From Phragmites australis (taxonomy: Eukaryota; Streptophyta; Magnoliopsida; Poales; Poaceae), in the NCBI RefSeq assembly GCF_958298935.1, contig NC_084942.1, positions 11,291,501-11,355,500 on the forward strand: DNA of 64,000 nt. Direction: 5' to 3'. Positions 1 through 11,093 of the stretch are shown piece after piece; positions within the stretch are counted from its first letter, which is position 1, and the number at the start of each line of letters is the position of its first letter. The notes under the pieces were generated by a model. That model searched no databases and had not been told where the DNA came from. It worked only from the letters and a program-made list of their open reading frames with translations. A program made the position numbers and the translations under genes.

Positions 1-438
1 TATGCTCTATATGGATTAAATCTTTCTAGTACCTTCGTACTCATACTGCTCTTTTAGGTTCTGTCAGTAATGAAGAGGCAGTGTTTGGCTACTTCGTGCC
101 TGCCGGCGATGGCAATGAGCAAGAGTAGTTCATCCTACTCTGTTGTTGAGGCTTTTAAGGCGGTGCTAAGGGCATATGGCACCGCTCTCTTTTTTGTTAA
201 TCGGTTTAACCTTCCACTGCTTAGTTGCATCTTTTGTTGTAAATTGCTGTAAATGGTTGCATGAATAAAGACTTGTAATATAACCTTAATTACTTTATCT
301 TTATTAAGCCTTGTTGGGATGTGTTATGTTGGTAAGGCATGTGTTCCGATCTTGGGCATAAAACACGTGCCAGGACTACCAGAGCGGTCTTCTGCTTAAT
401 TGTTTAAGTTGTGATTAAGCAAATGATCGACTAAATGA
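1..438. other. Unassigned AT-rich DNA, possible transcript or LTR 3' part
   Basis: No convincing coding region is seen. The only open frame (70-252) is serine-rich and has no family resemblance I recognise. An AATAAAG hexamer near 262-268, followed by a T-rich stretch, looks like a plant poly(A) region, and the texture resembles the R/U5 part of a grass LTR. No second copy lies in the window, so this cannot be tested here. Confidence 0.25.
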
Positions 439-452
439 TTAATTAGAATACT

Positions 453-1396
453 GTTTGGACGGTTCCTCATATTGAACCCATTCCTTATGAGCCGAGTACC
501 GTGAAGAGGAGGAAGAAGAGTGGTAGGAGGGTGAAAGCTTTCTCAGATTGGATTGAGCATGAGCCAATGGAGAAGTGGGCACCCCTGTATGACACTGATG
601 GCTCACATTATGGTATAATGATGACCAATCTTGCAAAAGTCTACAATTGGGTCATGAAGGAAACCCGCTCGCTATTGTTAGTAGCAATTGTGGAAAGCAT
701 AACATGTGGTACATAGAAGTATCTCCGGTAAAGGTACACCATTGCATTGCTACACGTGACGAACCCCAGATGCTTTACACAGACAAGATCACCAAATACA
801 TGGCTGAGAAGAGCGCAAAGGGTTAGATGCACTGGGTATGGTACTCAGGCAACAAAGAATATGTATTTGAGGTGCTTCTGCGTGACAAGGGAGGGCTTGA
901 AGCTACCCAATCCAAGATCACAATGGAATGTGTACTCAAGCCGACTGATACATAGTGCGAATGCACTTGTAACAAACCTTTCCTCCTACATTTTTTTATG
1001 CTCACATGTTTTGGCAACTTGCGCAAAAGAAGGGATCGAGCCTATCCACTTTGTTTCTCCTTACTACATGAAGGAGAATGTTGCAGCAACATGGCAAGGT
1101 GAATTGCATGGTTGGTGGGAAGTTGCTAACTTCACAAAGCCTCCGGAGCTTGTGCCGCTCTGGACGCCAAACCCGGGTAGCAAGGTCGACATCAAGGGAT
1201 GGCGTAAGACTAGGTGAATCAAGAACGCCATGGACAAATTGGAGGCAAGAGATTGAAAGAAAGAATGTCTGTTGTGCTGCGAAGGACATTCGAGGAAGGA
1301 TTACAAGCTTACATAGTGCAAGAAGGTGGAGAGACCGTATGTCGTGTTTTGATGCGCAAGCGAGACAAAAGTAAGGAAGCAAGCCCAAACTCTTGA
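453..1396 (+). pseudogene. MULE (Mutator-like) transposase, C-terminal part, broken (MULE-A)
   Basis: The translated pieces match the C-terminal third of MuDR-type transposases. A proline/basic linker leads into a block with WIEHEPMEKW and LYDTDGSHYGIMMTNLAKVYNWVM (two adjacent conserved stretches at about 540-660). A SWIM-type zinc finger follows at about 945-1030: CECTCNKPF, then CSHVLATC in another frame. Last comes a tail with SPYYMKENVAATWQGELHGW at about 1055-1120, after which a basic linker and a degenerate Cys/His-rich piece run to 1396. The frame changes at least three times and stops interrupt it, so it is not translatable. The catalytic core and the left inverted repeat would lie outside the window. 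MULE transposases cut and paste DNA in the nucleus; this copy is a relic. A Tourist-like MITE lies about 50 bp beyond it. Confidence 0.85.
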
Positions 1397-1448
1397 TAGG
1401 TATCTGTCCAATCTGAACCATGTATTGTTTTATGTTGAACTGTAATAA

Positions 1449-1746
1449 GGCCATGTTTGGTTGGTCTAAGGCTTTTCTAAAAGTTGCTTTAAAAAGCCAT
1501 TGTTGAAAAGCTACTTATAGAAAAGCTGCTTTTGAATTGTCTTTTAATAGATGAAATGTATAAATATGTAATACCTCATATAACATCATTCCTCAGAAGC
1601 TACAAAAGCTCCTGTAGATCTGCTTCTGGCTTCTAGTAACAATGACAGCTTTTGCCTCTCAGAAGCCATTTCCAGAAATGAACTGTTTGGTTTAACAATC
1701 TGCTTCTAAGTAGAAAAAGCCAGTAGAAGCTGAACCAAACAGGGCC
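1449..1746. mobile_element. Tourist-like MITE (PIF/Harbinger type), 298 bp
   Basis: The ends are imperfect inverted repeats: GGCCATGTTTGGTT at the left, and the reverse complement of the right end reads GGCCCTGTTTGGTT. A 3-bp TAA is present on each side (1446-1448 and 1747-1749), the target preference of PIF/Harbinger elements. There is no coding capacity. The interior has further self-complementary stretches built on AGAAGC/GCTTCT, so it should fold. It was inserted just after the MULE-A transposase relic. Confidence 0.8.
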
Positions 1747-1754
1747 TAATATAA

Positions 1755-2000
1755 GTTGGACTTTGTAGCACACTTTAACGTGTCGGTCAGATTGTAATAA
1801 TATGTGTTGGACTATATATGTTTGTTATGTGTCAGACTATATAGATATTTGTTGGTCTATGTCTATTTTTATGTGTTGGAATGTAATGATATATGTTGGA
1901 CTATGTATATCGTTATGCATCAGACTGTATTGAAATTTGTTGGTCTATGCATGTTTTTATGTGTCGGACTGTAATGATATTTGTTGGTCTATAAGCTTTT
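1755..2000. repeat. Degenerate tandem repeat, AT-rich
   Basis: Phrases such as TTGGTCTATG, TTTTTATGTGT, GGACTGTAATGATAT and ATTTGTTGGTCTAT recur several times in the same order, giving about four diverged units of roughly 60 bp. No open frame is associated. It separates the MITE from the plant-mobile-domain fragment. Confidence 0.5.
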
Positions 2001-2076
2001 CAGAATAATCTTATGTTGTTGCATTTCGAAATATCTCATATTACTTTGTCAGAATGTGTCATTGCATGTCTAGTGG

Positions 2077-3060
2077 ACCTAGAGTTGCTTGATCCACTGA
2101 TCGATGCTAAGCCTCGATCACATCTCATAGACGGTGCCTTGTTTCCCACTCTTTAACCCCGGACACCGGACCATTTACTAGTCCTTAGACGCCCACTAGA
2201 TACCCAGGTAAATAATATTTATATGTGTCTCATATTATAGTTTTTGATGTAAGGAGTACCTACTATGTTTCTTGCAACATAGGTTGTAGCCTGCTGGGTT
2301 GCTACTGTTTGCCAGACTAGTGGCGTCAGCTCGGGATGGTTCTCCCCAGTTCCCACTTGACTCCACACTGCTCAGCGCATGCTGGGTCGACCACTGGAGT
2401 CCTGAGACGCACACGTTTCACTTGGCAGTTGGTGAGATGGCCCCGATGCTACATGACGTTTTGATGCTCCTTGGTTATCTTAGGAGTAGCTGTCGGACCA
2501 GTTGTGGCTGAGCTGAGGTGAAGGACAGAGTTGCTGGAGCGGTTCAAGGGGGTCTTGCCACAGGACCCATAGCACACAGAGGGACCGTAGTTGGCCTTTG
2601 ACAGGAAGCATGGTCCCACTAAGGCTTGGGCCGAGCAGTTCCACATCTCATGTTTGATCCCAGATTCAAAGGACTGTAGAGTTCGTAGGCATCTGGAGTC
2701 CTACTCTGGCTTTTCAGGTGGGTGATGTTCACCAGTATTTATGGCGACACCGTCAATAAGCACTTGGTCTACTATGCTCGACAGATAGCGAACGACCCTT
2801 TGGAGGAGGTTCCATAGTACAGCTAGGGTTCTGCAGTTTTGGCTTCGACGTAGTTCGGGCTCTGTGACACGTGCATATGGACCATAGCTATGGGTTCCAT
2901 CACGGGGTGCCCACTGCTGATGTTGTGGTCTTTCTAGTGGTTTGACATGGATTGACCCACCCTGCCGCCGTACCAGGCGTACACCCCGGACTTATACACT
3001 TTTGTGTAGTATGGTGTGCCTGATGAAGTGAACAGTCTGATGATGGGTTCGCTTTGGTGC
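2077..3060 (+). pseudogene. Plant mobile domain (PMD) fragment, two exons, broken
   Basis: Exon 1 (about 2077-2210) reads LELLDPLIDAKPRSHLIDG then PRTPDHLL, the usual N-terminus of grass plant-mobile-domain proteins (PF10536, often annotated as aminotransferase-like), and ends at a GTAAAT donor. Exon 2 (from about 2283) has FPLDSTLLSACWVDHWSPET, then HTFHLAVGEMAPMLHDVLML, the strongly conserved PMD core. Later blocks (YYARQIANDP near 2770-2810; PPYQAYTPDLYTF near 2965-3005) are separated by stops and frame changes. PMDs occur in host genes and in MULE and Ty3/gypsy elements, and here the domain follows a MULE transposase on the same strand. The 3' end is cut by the LTR starting at 3075. Confidence 0.72.
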
Positions 3061-3074
3061 CGATGCGATGCAAG

Positions 3075-4286
3075 TGTTGGTGCAAGATTTTCAAACCCAG
3101 TGCAACACATAAATACTTTAATCTTGGATAACTATCCCAATTTCGCAGGGAAATCGCAACTTGTTTACGAGCAAACAAGAAAAGGATTTCGAACAACAAC
3201 TGTGAAAGTCGTTGCTCGATTGATTTACAAGCCAGTTAACAAAGACCACTGCCCAATCCATGGAGAATTGAAGCAACAATGAAGAACTAACCCTAATGTG
3301 CAATAAAATAAAAGAGAATGAAAGCATATACAATTTTTGCGATTGACTGATGTGTTGCAATCAGCCTTCACCCCCTTTGCTATTTATAAGGGTGGTTTGG
3401 ACTTGGCCTTATGGAAATAGGATCTAAACCCTAAAACCTCTGCCAACACGCCTTGTTCGACCAAAGACATGAAAAGAATCTGAACAGATATGAGAATCTA
3501 ACTTGATTCAGTTTAGGGCTAAACACCGGATGGTCCGGTGAGAACAAAAATGAAAACACCAAACCATCCGGTGAGTTTAACTCGGCTGAAACCTAAATCC
3601 TAGTCCAATGTTCACCGGATGTTCCGCCGACCAAAATGTGCTCAAAAGAGCCGTACGCCGGATCAATATTTCCAGAGAGCAAACTCTTTGTAAGAAATCA
3701 TCTTTACATTCACCGGATGGTCCAACGATCATTTTATATCTACACCGGATGATTTTTTTCGGAGAGCAAAATTTTCTGCAAAAAACATCTTTGAGCTGAC
3801 CGGATATTCCAACGTATACACCGGAACATGCATCAGACTAATTTTTCTTGAGAGCAATTCTCTCTGCAAGAAATTCCACACGCTCACCAGATAGTTCGTT
3901 ATTTACTAAATACCTCACCGGACTAATTTTTCCAGAGAGCTAAACTTCTGCACCCTCTCTGCAAAAACTTACTCTACACACCAGATAGTCCGATGAAGTC
4001 ACAACATAGATCACTGGACTATCCAATATTCACAAAAAACCTGGGTCGTGCCATTTTTTGCTATCAACACATGCCCCCTTGTTTTTTGGTGAAGCTTGCG
4101 CACCGAAAAACACTTTTACACAGTAGAATCATGAATAGGTCATTATCTACTTTCAGCTATCACTTAGGACGATATAAACAATATATCAGCCATTTATGTA
4201 TGTTCTTAGGGCGATGTTAACTACATCGGACATGTACCACTATATTTCTTAGGACGATGGTAGATTACATCAGTCATGATTATTCA
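3075..4286 (-). repeat. 3' LTR of a truncated minus-strand Ty3/gypsy element
   Basis: The block begins TGTTGG and ends ATTCA on the plus strand, so it has TG...CA ends when read as an LTR on the minus strand. It lies directly downstream of a minus-strand integrase, where a 3' LTR belongs. It contains recurrent ACCGGATGGTCCGGTG-like inverted motifs (3520-4020), common in grass gypsy LTRs, and a minus-strand TATAAATA box (plus-strand 3381-3388). Boundaries were chosen from the TG/CA ends and the polypurine tract. The matching 5' LTR is absent, so the exact ends remain uncertain. Confidence 0.65.
3381..3388 (-). promoter_or_regulatory. TATA box of the LTR promoter
   Basis: TATAAATA on the minus strand inside the LTR, in a G/C-richer setting with a purine-rich downstream leader. 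Its position fits the U3/R boundary of a roughly 1.2-kb LTR. Confidence 0.45.
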
Positions 4287-4289
4287 AGT

Positions 4290-4298
4290 ATCTCCCCT
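4290..4298 (-). other. Polypurine tract next to the 3' LTR
   Basis: On the minus strand AGGGGAGAT lies three bases before the inferred LTR start and overlaps the end of the integrase frame, as expected for the plus-strand priming site of a gypsy element. Confidence 0.5.
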
Positions 4299-5300
4299 AT
4301 GCATCTTGCCACATACTAGGATAATACCTTTTCAAATATTTCCCATTAAGAGCTCTAGGCAACTTGTCTCCTTGCAAATGTTGCAGCATGTATGAATTTC
4401 CATGTATGATTTCTACAACTTTATAAGGACCTTCCCAACTAGGAGACCACTTTTCGAACTTATTATCTTTAGACCCAATAGGTAAAATCATCTTCCAAAC
4501 TAGATCTCCTAATTGAAACGATTTTTCCTTTACTTTCTTATTGTAGGCTTTAGCTACCCTCAATTTATCATCCTCAATTTCTCTCAAAGCTTTAAGCCTT
4601 TCATCAATGACATCATCTATCCTAGCTATCATAGCATTATAATAATCCACATCCGATAAGTCATTTTGTCGTGCCACTATCAACGCGCCAAGATTTACCT
4701 CAATGGGCAAAATGGCCTCTTGTCCATATACTAGCTCATAAGGAGTAACTTTAGTAGCACTATATTTAGATATACGATGAGCCCACAATGCTTCACTCAA
4801 AACCTCATGCCATCTCTTTGGATACTCTTCTATTTTCTTCTTTATAAGCTGAATCAAAGTTTTATTGCTTGACTCGGCCTGACCAAAATTAAGAAGCTTA
4901 ATTCTAGATGATTCGGCGAATTCACACACTTGATGAGAAATAAAAGAACAACCTTGATCGATAGTTAAAGTTTGCGGAATGCCAAATCTATAAATGATAT
5001 GCTCTAAAATAAACTTGATTACCTCTTTATGTGTCATGTTCTTCAATGGAACTTCCTTGGTCACTTTGGAAAATAATCTGTAGCAACCAAAATAAAACGG
5101 TGACCTTTAGAAGATGAAGGATAAATTTAGCCGATAAAGTCTAAAACCCATCCACGAAACGGCCATGGTTTGATGATAGGATGCAATATAGAAGTAGAAA
5201 CTAATTGTAGATCACCAAATTTCTGACATGCTTCACATCCTTTGTAATATCTAAAGCAATCATCAAACATAGTTGGCCAATAAAAAATCAGCTCTCCTTA
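4297..5300 (-). pseudogene. Ty3/gypsy integrase, truncated
   Basis: An open frame of 255 codons (5064 to 4297) carries the C-terminal half of a gypsy integrase: PQTLTIDQGCSF around the second catalytic Asp, GQAESSNKTL around the catalytic Glu, ALWAHR, TPYELVYGQEAILP, and a C-terminal chromodomain-like GPYKVVEI...LNGKYLKRYYPS region. Homology continues upstream in frame after a stop (about 5300-5065) with CEACQKFGDLQ and PWPFRGWVLDFIG, which holds the first catalytic Asp. Only 27 residues separate the second Asp from the Glu, where retroviral-type integrases have about 35, so roughly eight residues were lost in frame. Reverse transcriptase, protease, gag and the 5' LTR are missing. The sequence ends abruptly near 5300. 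Confidence 0.88.
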
Positions 5301-6075
5301 ACAACCACATCATCTTTCCATGTTATTAAACTAAGTAAATAATCTACATACACTGACTAATCAAATTCATACAATCAAACTAAGCAAATAATCTACTTCC
5401 AAAGAGACAAAGCAAATCTACTTCACAACGGAATAAACAAATAATCTAAGTACTCTAATTACTCTAATCTAAGTACTCTAATATAAGTATTAATTAACTA
5501 CGTAATCTAAGTACTTACATGAGGGTATTGCTTCTTTACTGCTACTCCTCGCGTTGCTCCTCTGTTGTTGCTCCCTTCTCTTCTCGTGCGGATGCTTCTC
5601 AACTCTGCAACTGCTCCTTTCTCTTCTCATGCTGATGCTTCTCGATTGAAGCTAGTGAGCTCATTTATTCAGCACCAAAACCAGCACGAGACCCCGCACA
5701 TGTCACAACCACATCAATAGCAGTGACAAGATGTGACATGAGGTGTCGCGAGGCCTCGAAAGTAGCACGGGTCAGCTTGTATTCGGCACTTGAGGTGCCG
5801 AATATGGCACTGTTCAGAATATTCGGCATATGCCACATACAGGCTGTTTTCGGCAACTCAAGTGCCGAATACGTTGTACCGTGCCGTATTTAGCACCTCA
5901 GGTGCCGAAAATGGTCAGGCTTACCCTTTTTTCGGTGCCTCGCGTACCAAAATCGAATTTTCAGTGAATGAGGTGCTGAATACAAATGTTAAATTTGCAA
6001 ATACACCAACATATTGTCAATTTTTGCAAATACGGCGCCATATGTTGTCTATTTTTGGATTTTAGCCGAAGTGTG
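5301..6075 (-). mobile_element. MULE-like terminal remnant: leader exon plus inverted-repeat-type DNA
   Basis: From 5301 to 5520 the DNA is AT-rich with repeated TAATCTAAGTACTCTAA phrases. On the minus strand, 5660-5516 is a GC-richer, purine-rich leader ending in a GTAAGT donor. From about 5660 to 6070 short self-complementary phrases (TGCCGAAT, GCACTTGAGGTGCC) alternate. Leader, intron and terminal repeat of this texture are arranged the same way at the right end of the intact MULE at 17.99-21.84 kb. It is probably the 5' end of a minus-strand MULE whose transposase is gone. No partner repeat was found, so the assignment is tentative. Confidence 0.4.
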
Positions 6076-6099
6076 TGCTCCCTAGTGCCAGAACGTGTT

Positions 6100-6140
6100 G
6101 CATGAGGTATGCCCGCACACTCGTGGGTTTCTCTCTCTAG
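6100..6140 (+). mobile_element. Candidate Helitron 3' terminus
   Basis: The sequence CCCGCACACTCGTGGG can form a short stem-loop (with a one-base bulge). After a spacer of a few bases it is followed by a terminal CTAG (6137-6140) and a T, which is the known form of Helitron 3' ends (hairpin, CTRR, insertion before T). No matching 5' end could be paired with it, and no Rep/helicase coding is present. Confidence 0.4.
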
Positions 6141-6278
6141 TTTGTATTTTCATTTTACTATTTCCACTTTTTTGTGGATAAGTGCCTATGCTTATAACGA
6201 AAACATAAGCATTGGACGTGATAATATTGATCACAAACTAAAGGTATAGAGATGTGAATACGCCATGGAAGCAGCACC
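6141..6278. other. Flanking DNA between the Helitron-like end and CACTA-1
   Basis: No gene or repeat recognised. The last three bases (ACC, 6276-6278) are the candidate left target duplication of CACTA-1; the right-hand triplet is GCC, so two of three bases agree. Confidence 0.4.
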
Positions 6279-6690
6279 CATTACTACAGAAATGATTTGG
6301 TGGGATGCCCCTATACAGATGGTTCTATAGAGTCGTCTGTACAAAGATTATCACATACGGCTCTAAACAAGAACCGTCTGTGATAATGAGTGGACCCCTC
6401 TGGGAGGGGTGGGACACTTTTAGTACAGACGTGTATTAATATTATAGATGGCTCTAATTATGAGCCATCTATAATAAAACTAGTATCATAAACCGCTCCA
6501 AATTGGAGTCATCTGTAATATTAATACAGACAGCTCGTATTTGGAGCCATCTATACTAAAAAGAATATCACAGATGGTTCCAAACACGAGCCCTCCGTAT
6601 TAAGAATATAGCCGGCTCTAAACACGAGCCGTCTGAGAAAATAGCTGGGGGGAGGTGGGACACTTTAGTACAGAGGGCTTCGAAGATGAA
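6279..6690. repeat. CACTA-1 left subterminal repeat array
   Basis: Repeated GGCTC(T/C)AA...GAGCC(G/A)TCTGT phrases in alternating orientation, separated by TATCACA or TATTA spacers. In En/Spm-type elements such repeats are the binding sites of the TNPA protein. A G-rich break (GGGAGGGGTGGGACACTTT, repeated near 6402 and 6650) divides the array in two. Confidence 0.75.
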
Positions 6691-7435
6691 GTCGTCTGTA
6701 TTATTAACAGTACATTATCCCCTACCTCTGGATCGAAGCAGAACAGTGGCGCCGGACTATGAAGTGTTTGTGCACAGCTTTTGGAGAGAGAGGGCGATTT
6801 TGACCAAAAAATTGTTAGATTTCGGCGAAAACTTGAAGATTCATTGGCATTTGTTACTCCATGGTAAGCATTATGCTCTATTTTGTTTTAGATGGTCTAG
6901 ATTTTGGTTTGGAGAGCTAGCTAGATATAGATATAGATCTAGATTTTTTTCCATATTATCATAGTTTTGTTCTATTCATTAGATGATGTAGATTTGTATT
7001 CCAATTTAGTCTTGAGAGATCAACTATATGTATATCTAGACTTAGATTTTTTTTTTATGATGATCTAGAATATAATAGTTGCTCTAGGTATACATATGGA
7101 GCTCAAAGTATACATGAAGGTATAAGTATGTGATAGTATAAATGGCTAGCTTTAATCTAGTGTTAATGTAGATAAATTTTGGATTTTTGGTATATAAACA
7201 TAAAATTATCAATAACTATAGTATTTAACGATAAGTTTTGAATCTATGTTTGCCCTTATTTTAGATATTCATGTATATAATTAATATAATGGTAATCATT
7301 AATTATTTCTGAATTAATTGTCATTTGTATGGTTCATTCATGCATGCATGCATGGTAGCTCCATTTTTTTGACGAAAATATTGGTTGCTCTATTTATTAG
7401 GTTGATTTGACATTAATTTACTTCATATATTGTAG
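6691..7435 (+). other. CACTA-1 leader and 5' intron of the TNP2 gene
   Basis: A short GC-richer leader (about 6720-6860) is followed by AT-rich DNA that ends in a TTGTAG acceptor directly before the TNP2 start codon. The same acceptor-ATG junction starts TNP2 in CACTA-2 and CACTA-3. No further gene is seen. Confidence 0.45.
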
Positions 7436-10400
7436 ATGGATCATGGCTGGATGTACGGTTCTTGTATGAACCAAGGGTACCTTGATGGTGTGACGGCTTT
7501 TCTGGAAACTACCGAGGAGGATTGTTTGGAGAAGGGTGTTGAATTTATATATTGTCCTTGCTAGGATTATAGAAACGAAAGATCCTTTCTTAGACAGAAC
7601 GCAGCCCTACAGATCCAAGCGCACTTGATTATCAGGGGATTCAAACCGGACTACACGTGTTGGACCAAACATGGTGAAGAGGAGAATGTGTTACATGAAG
7701 ATGTTGGTATCGTCGAAGAACCCGAAGTTGACGTAAGAAGAGAAGATGACGAGAATTTGGTGCAGATGATGATGATTGTGGTGCTGCAGGCGATGATGAT
7801 AGGTTGGGTCAGATGTTGGCTGATGCAGACGTGAACTTGAGGACTCATAGAGACTTTAACAGATTCATGTGCTTGATCGAGGACTCGGAGAAGCCGTTGT
7901 TCCCTGGATGCAAACCGGAATACACAAAGTTGTCATCCGTGCTTGAACTGCTTAAATTGAAAGCAAGCGATGGTTGGTCGAACAAGAGTTTCATGGTGAC
8001 ATTAGAACTCTTATCGGACATGCTTCCAGATGGAAATGAGCTGCCCAAAAGCACATACGAAGCAATCATGTCCATTGGGGATGCATGTAGAAAGGATACA
8101 TGCATGTCCGAATGATTGTATCCTGTACCGTAAAGATCTATTAGACTTGCAATCATGTCTAGTGTGCAAAGCATCCCGATACAAGCGTAAGAGTCAATCA
8201 GACGACGATGAGGTGCAGAACAAGATTCTTGCTAAGGTGGTATGGTATCTAATTCTGCGTCTTAAGCGTCTGTTTGCGAATTGAAAAGAGGCTGAATTGT
8301 TGTGCTAACACTCAGAGGGCCGCAAGCAAGATGGAAAGCTAAGGCACCCTGCTGATTCTCCCTAGTGGAGAAACATCGACATGATCTTCGATGACTTTGG
8401 TGCAGAACTGAGGAATATAAGGTTTGCTTTGAGCACGGACGGGATGAATCCTTGTAGGAACATGAGCAGTAGGCACAACACTTGGTCAATTATTTTTAGT
8501 ATTTATAACCTACCTCCTTGGCTCTGTATGAAGCGGAAGTACTTGATGATGACGTTGCTTATCCAAGGCCTGGAACAACCTGGGAACAATATTGATGTAT
8601 ACCTAAGACCATTGGTGGAAGATCTAAAAACATTATGGAACGAAGAGGCGCAAGTATGGGATGCGTACAAAAGGGAGAATTTCACGCTATGCGCCATGTT
8701 GTTCTGCATGATCAATGATTTTCCTGCTCTACGTAACCTTTTGGGATAGAGTAAACAAGCAGACATGGCGTTCCCTCATTGCTTAGATGGTACCATGAGT
8801 ATGTGGCTGCCTAACTCATGCAAGACGGTGATCATGCGCCACCGTAGGTTCCTTAATAGGTATCATCCGTACCGCAGCATGAAGGAACAATTCGACAGAA
8901 CGAGGGAGAGAGATTTATGTCCAAGGCACTACAGTAGTCAAGAGGTGCACAATATGGTTAAAGATATCAATGTTGTGTTCGGAAAGGGGAGTAAAGAATC
9001 TAAGGGTACCGGTGGCATGTGGAAGAAGAGATCGATATTGCGGGAGCTACTATATTGGAAGCACCTTGAAGTTCGCCACTGCATCAACGTCATGCACGTA
9101 TAGAAGAACGTATGCGAAAGCTTGGTTGGTCATTTACTTAATATTGAAGGCACGATGAAGGACGACCTCAACACAAGGCTTGACTTGGTTGATTTGAATA
9201 TCAGGCCCAAGTTGGCAGCTGAGCCCTCCGAAAAAGGTAGAATGAGGCTTCCTCCAGCCTGTTATAATCTAAAAAAGGCCAAGAGAACCGAATTGTGCCA
9301 GTGCTTACATGGTGTGAAAGTTCCGTTCGGTTACTCTACCAACATCTCGAAACTTGTTTCGATGCAAGATTTGAAATTGGTTGGCATGAAGTCCGATGAT
9401 TGCCACATGTTGATGACACAGATGCTTCCTGTTGCAATCCAAAATATCTAGCTGACCTATCTCCGAGACACAATCACCAAGTTGTGTTACTTCTTCAACA
9501 CAATTTCTCATAAGGTCATTGATCCCGAAGTACTTGATGTTTTACAAACCGATGTGGTGAAGACACTGTGTCATCTTGAGATGTACATTCCTCCATTGTT
9601 TTTTGATATCATGGTACTTGTTATCATTCACCTTGTGAGAGAGATAAAGATATGCGGCCCAGTATTCCTACGTCAGATGTACCCGTTAGAGAGGTACATG
9701 GGAATTCTCAAGAAGTATGTATAGAATTGATCTCGTCCGGAGGGCAGCATCGTCCAAGGTTACACAACCGAAGAGGTAGTCGAGTTCTGTATCGATTACA
9801 TGGAGAAGCTCAAACCAATTGGTGTGCCCATGTCTCACCATGAGGGGAGACTGGATGGCAAGGGGACCATAGGTAGGAAATCAATCATCGCTAACTTTTC
9901 CACGTTATCCAAAGCCCATTTCACGGTCTTGTAACACATCACTGAAGTAGCCCCGCATATCGAAGTGCATAAGGATGTGCTACACAAAGAGAATCCAGGC
10001 CGTACGGAGGCTTGGATCACAAAACATCACAACCGCAGCTTCAACAATTAGTTGGCAGCGCAATTTCGTAATAATAATTCAACAGAGAACAATATTGGCT
10101 AGTTGGCAAGATGGCCAAGTCACACAGTCGTGATATTTGAAGCATACGACATGAATGGGTACACTTTTTATACTAGAGCATGGGATAGTAAGAGCACCAT
10201 ATAGAACAACGGTGTGTACATAGATGCCTTCCAGGACAAACGTCGTGGGGTCTGTGCTACTATGGGTACATAGAAGAGATTTGAGAACTCGACTATATAC
10301 GTTTCAAGATCCCTCTCTTTTAGTGCCATTGGGTTGCACTCTCAAGTGTTAAGGTAGACAAGTACGGAATGACTACTGTCGACCTCGAACGTGCCACATA

Positions 10401-10667
10401 CAAAGACAAACCATTTGTACTCACCAAGCAAGTTGTCTATGTCTTTTATGTGCAAGACCCAGTAAACCCAAAGCTTAACGTAGTCCTTTAGGGAAAAAGA
10501 AGGATTGTTGGAGTTAAGAATGTTGTGGACGAAGAAGAGTACAATCAATTTGATGAGTACCCTCTTGGACATAGCATCGCTATTACAAAGAACAACTTCT
10601 GACCGGGGCTGCTTGCTATCTATGCGTCGATCATCAAGAAGGGCTTATTGTTAATGTTGCAGTGTAA
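7436..10667 (+). pseudogene. TNP2-type CACTA transposase, broken (CACTA-1)
   Basis: The start is the ATG directly after a TTGTAG splice acceptor, reading MDHGWMYGS. Domains in order: Transpos_assoc (7436-7680; CWTKHGEEE), Transposase_21 (about 7850-9150; IHACPNDCILY, RNIRFALSTDGMNP, YNLPPWLCM, DVYLRPLVEDLK), DUF4218 (about 9170-9740; MKSDDCHMLMTQ, PPLFFDIMVL, GPVFLRQMYPLERYMGILK) and DUF4216 (about 10130-10667; FYTRAWD, CVDHQEGL). The stop at 10665 follows the usual family ending. Stops (for example near 7562 and 8747) and frame changes (near 7800 and 8110) kill the frame. TNP2 proteins bind CACTA ends and catalyse excision in the nucleus; the Asp of TDGMNP is a likely catalytic residue. The FG that usually follows GMNP is CR here. 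Confidence 0.88.
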
Positions 10668-10864
10668 TATATTACAATGAATTAGTTATGATTTTACTTA
10701 AAAATTGCATCTCATTAATTTGGAGTTCGTATGAATTAGTTATGATGAGTACCCACACCATGTGATAGTACAGATTTAATCATAAATTGACATATAAATT
10801 TTGTTCTCATTTAGAGTTTGTAAGGATTATTTATGATTTGTGCAAGCTTCAATGTTTTGCTGGA
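10668..10864. other. CACTA-1 spacer after TNP2
   Basis: AT-rich DNA with a TGAATTAGTTATGA phrase repeated near 10679 and 10733. It probably holds the TNP2 3' untranslated region; no clear AATAAA was found. Confidence 0.3.
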
Positions 10865-11093
10865 AAATCAATAGTATAGATAGCTCGTAGTTATGACCCG
10901 TCTATACTATTTGTACAGATGGCTTTTAATAAAAAGCCATCTGTACTAATACCAGTAGTATAGACGGCTCAAAGTTATAAGCCATCTGTACTATTTTTAC
11001 AGACGGATTTTATTAAAAAAGCCGACTGTACTAATACCATTAGTACTGATGGCTCCTATTTACGACCCATCTATACAAATGTGGCTATAAATA
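10865..11093 (+). promoter_or_regulatory. Internal copy of the CACTA-1 repeat array with a TATA box
   Basis: Six or more GTATAGACGGCTC / GCCATCTGTAC units, the same motif as at the element's two ends, run to about 11080. TATAAATA follows at 11086-11093, then a GC-rich leader. This is the likely promoter of the second gene. The same arrangement occurs in CACTA-2 (27,265-27,436) and CACTA-3 (52,375-52,766) with unrelated motif sequences. Confidence 0.65.

Noticed and set aside
2449..3199. Minus-strand frames opposite the PMD fragment
   Set aside because: Shadows; the PMD motifs and splice signals are on the plus strand.
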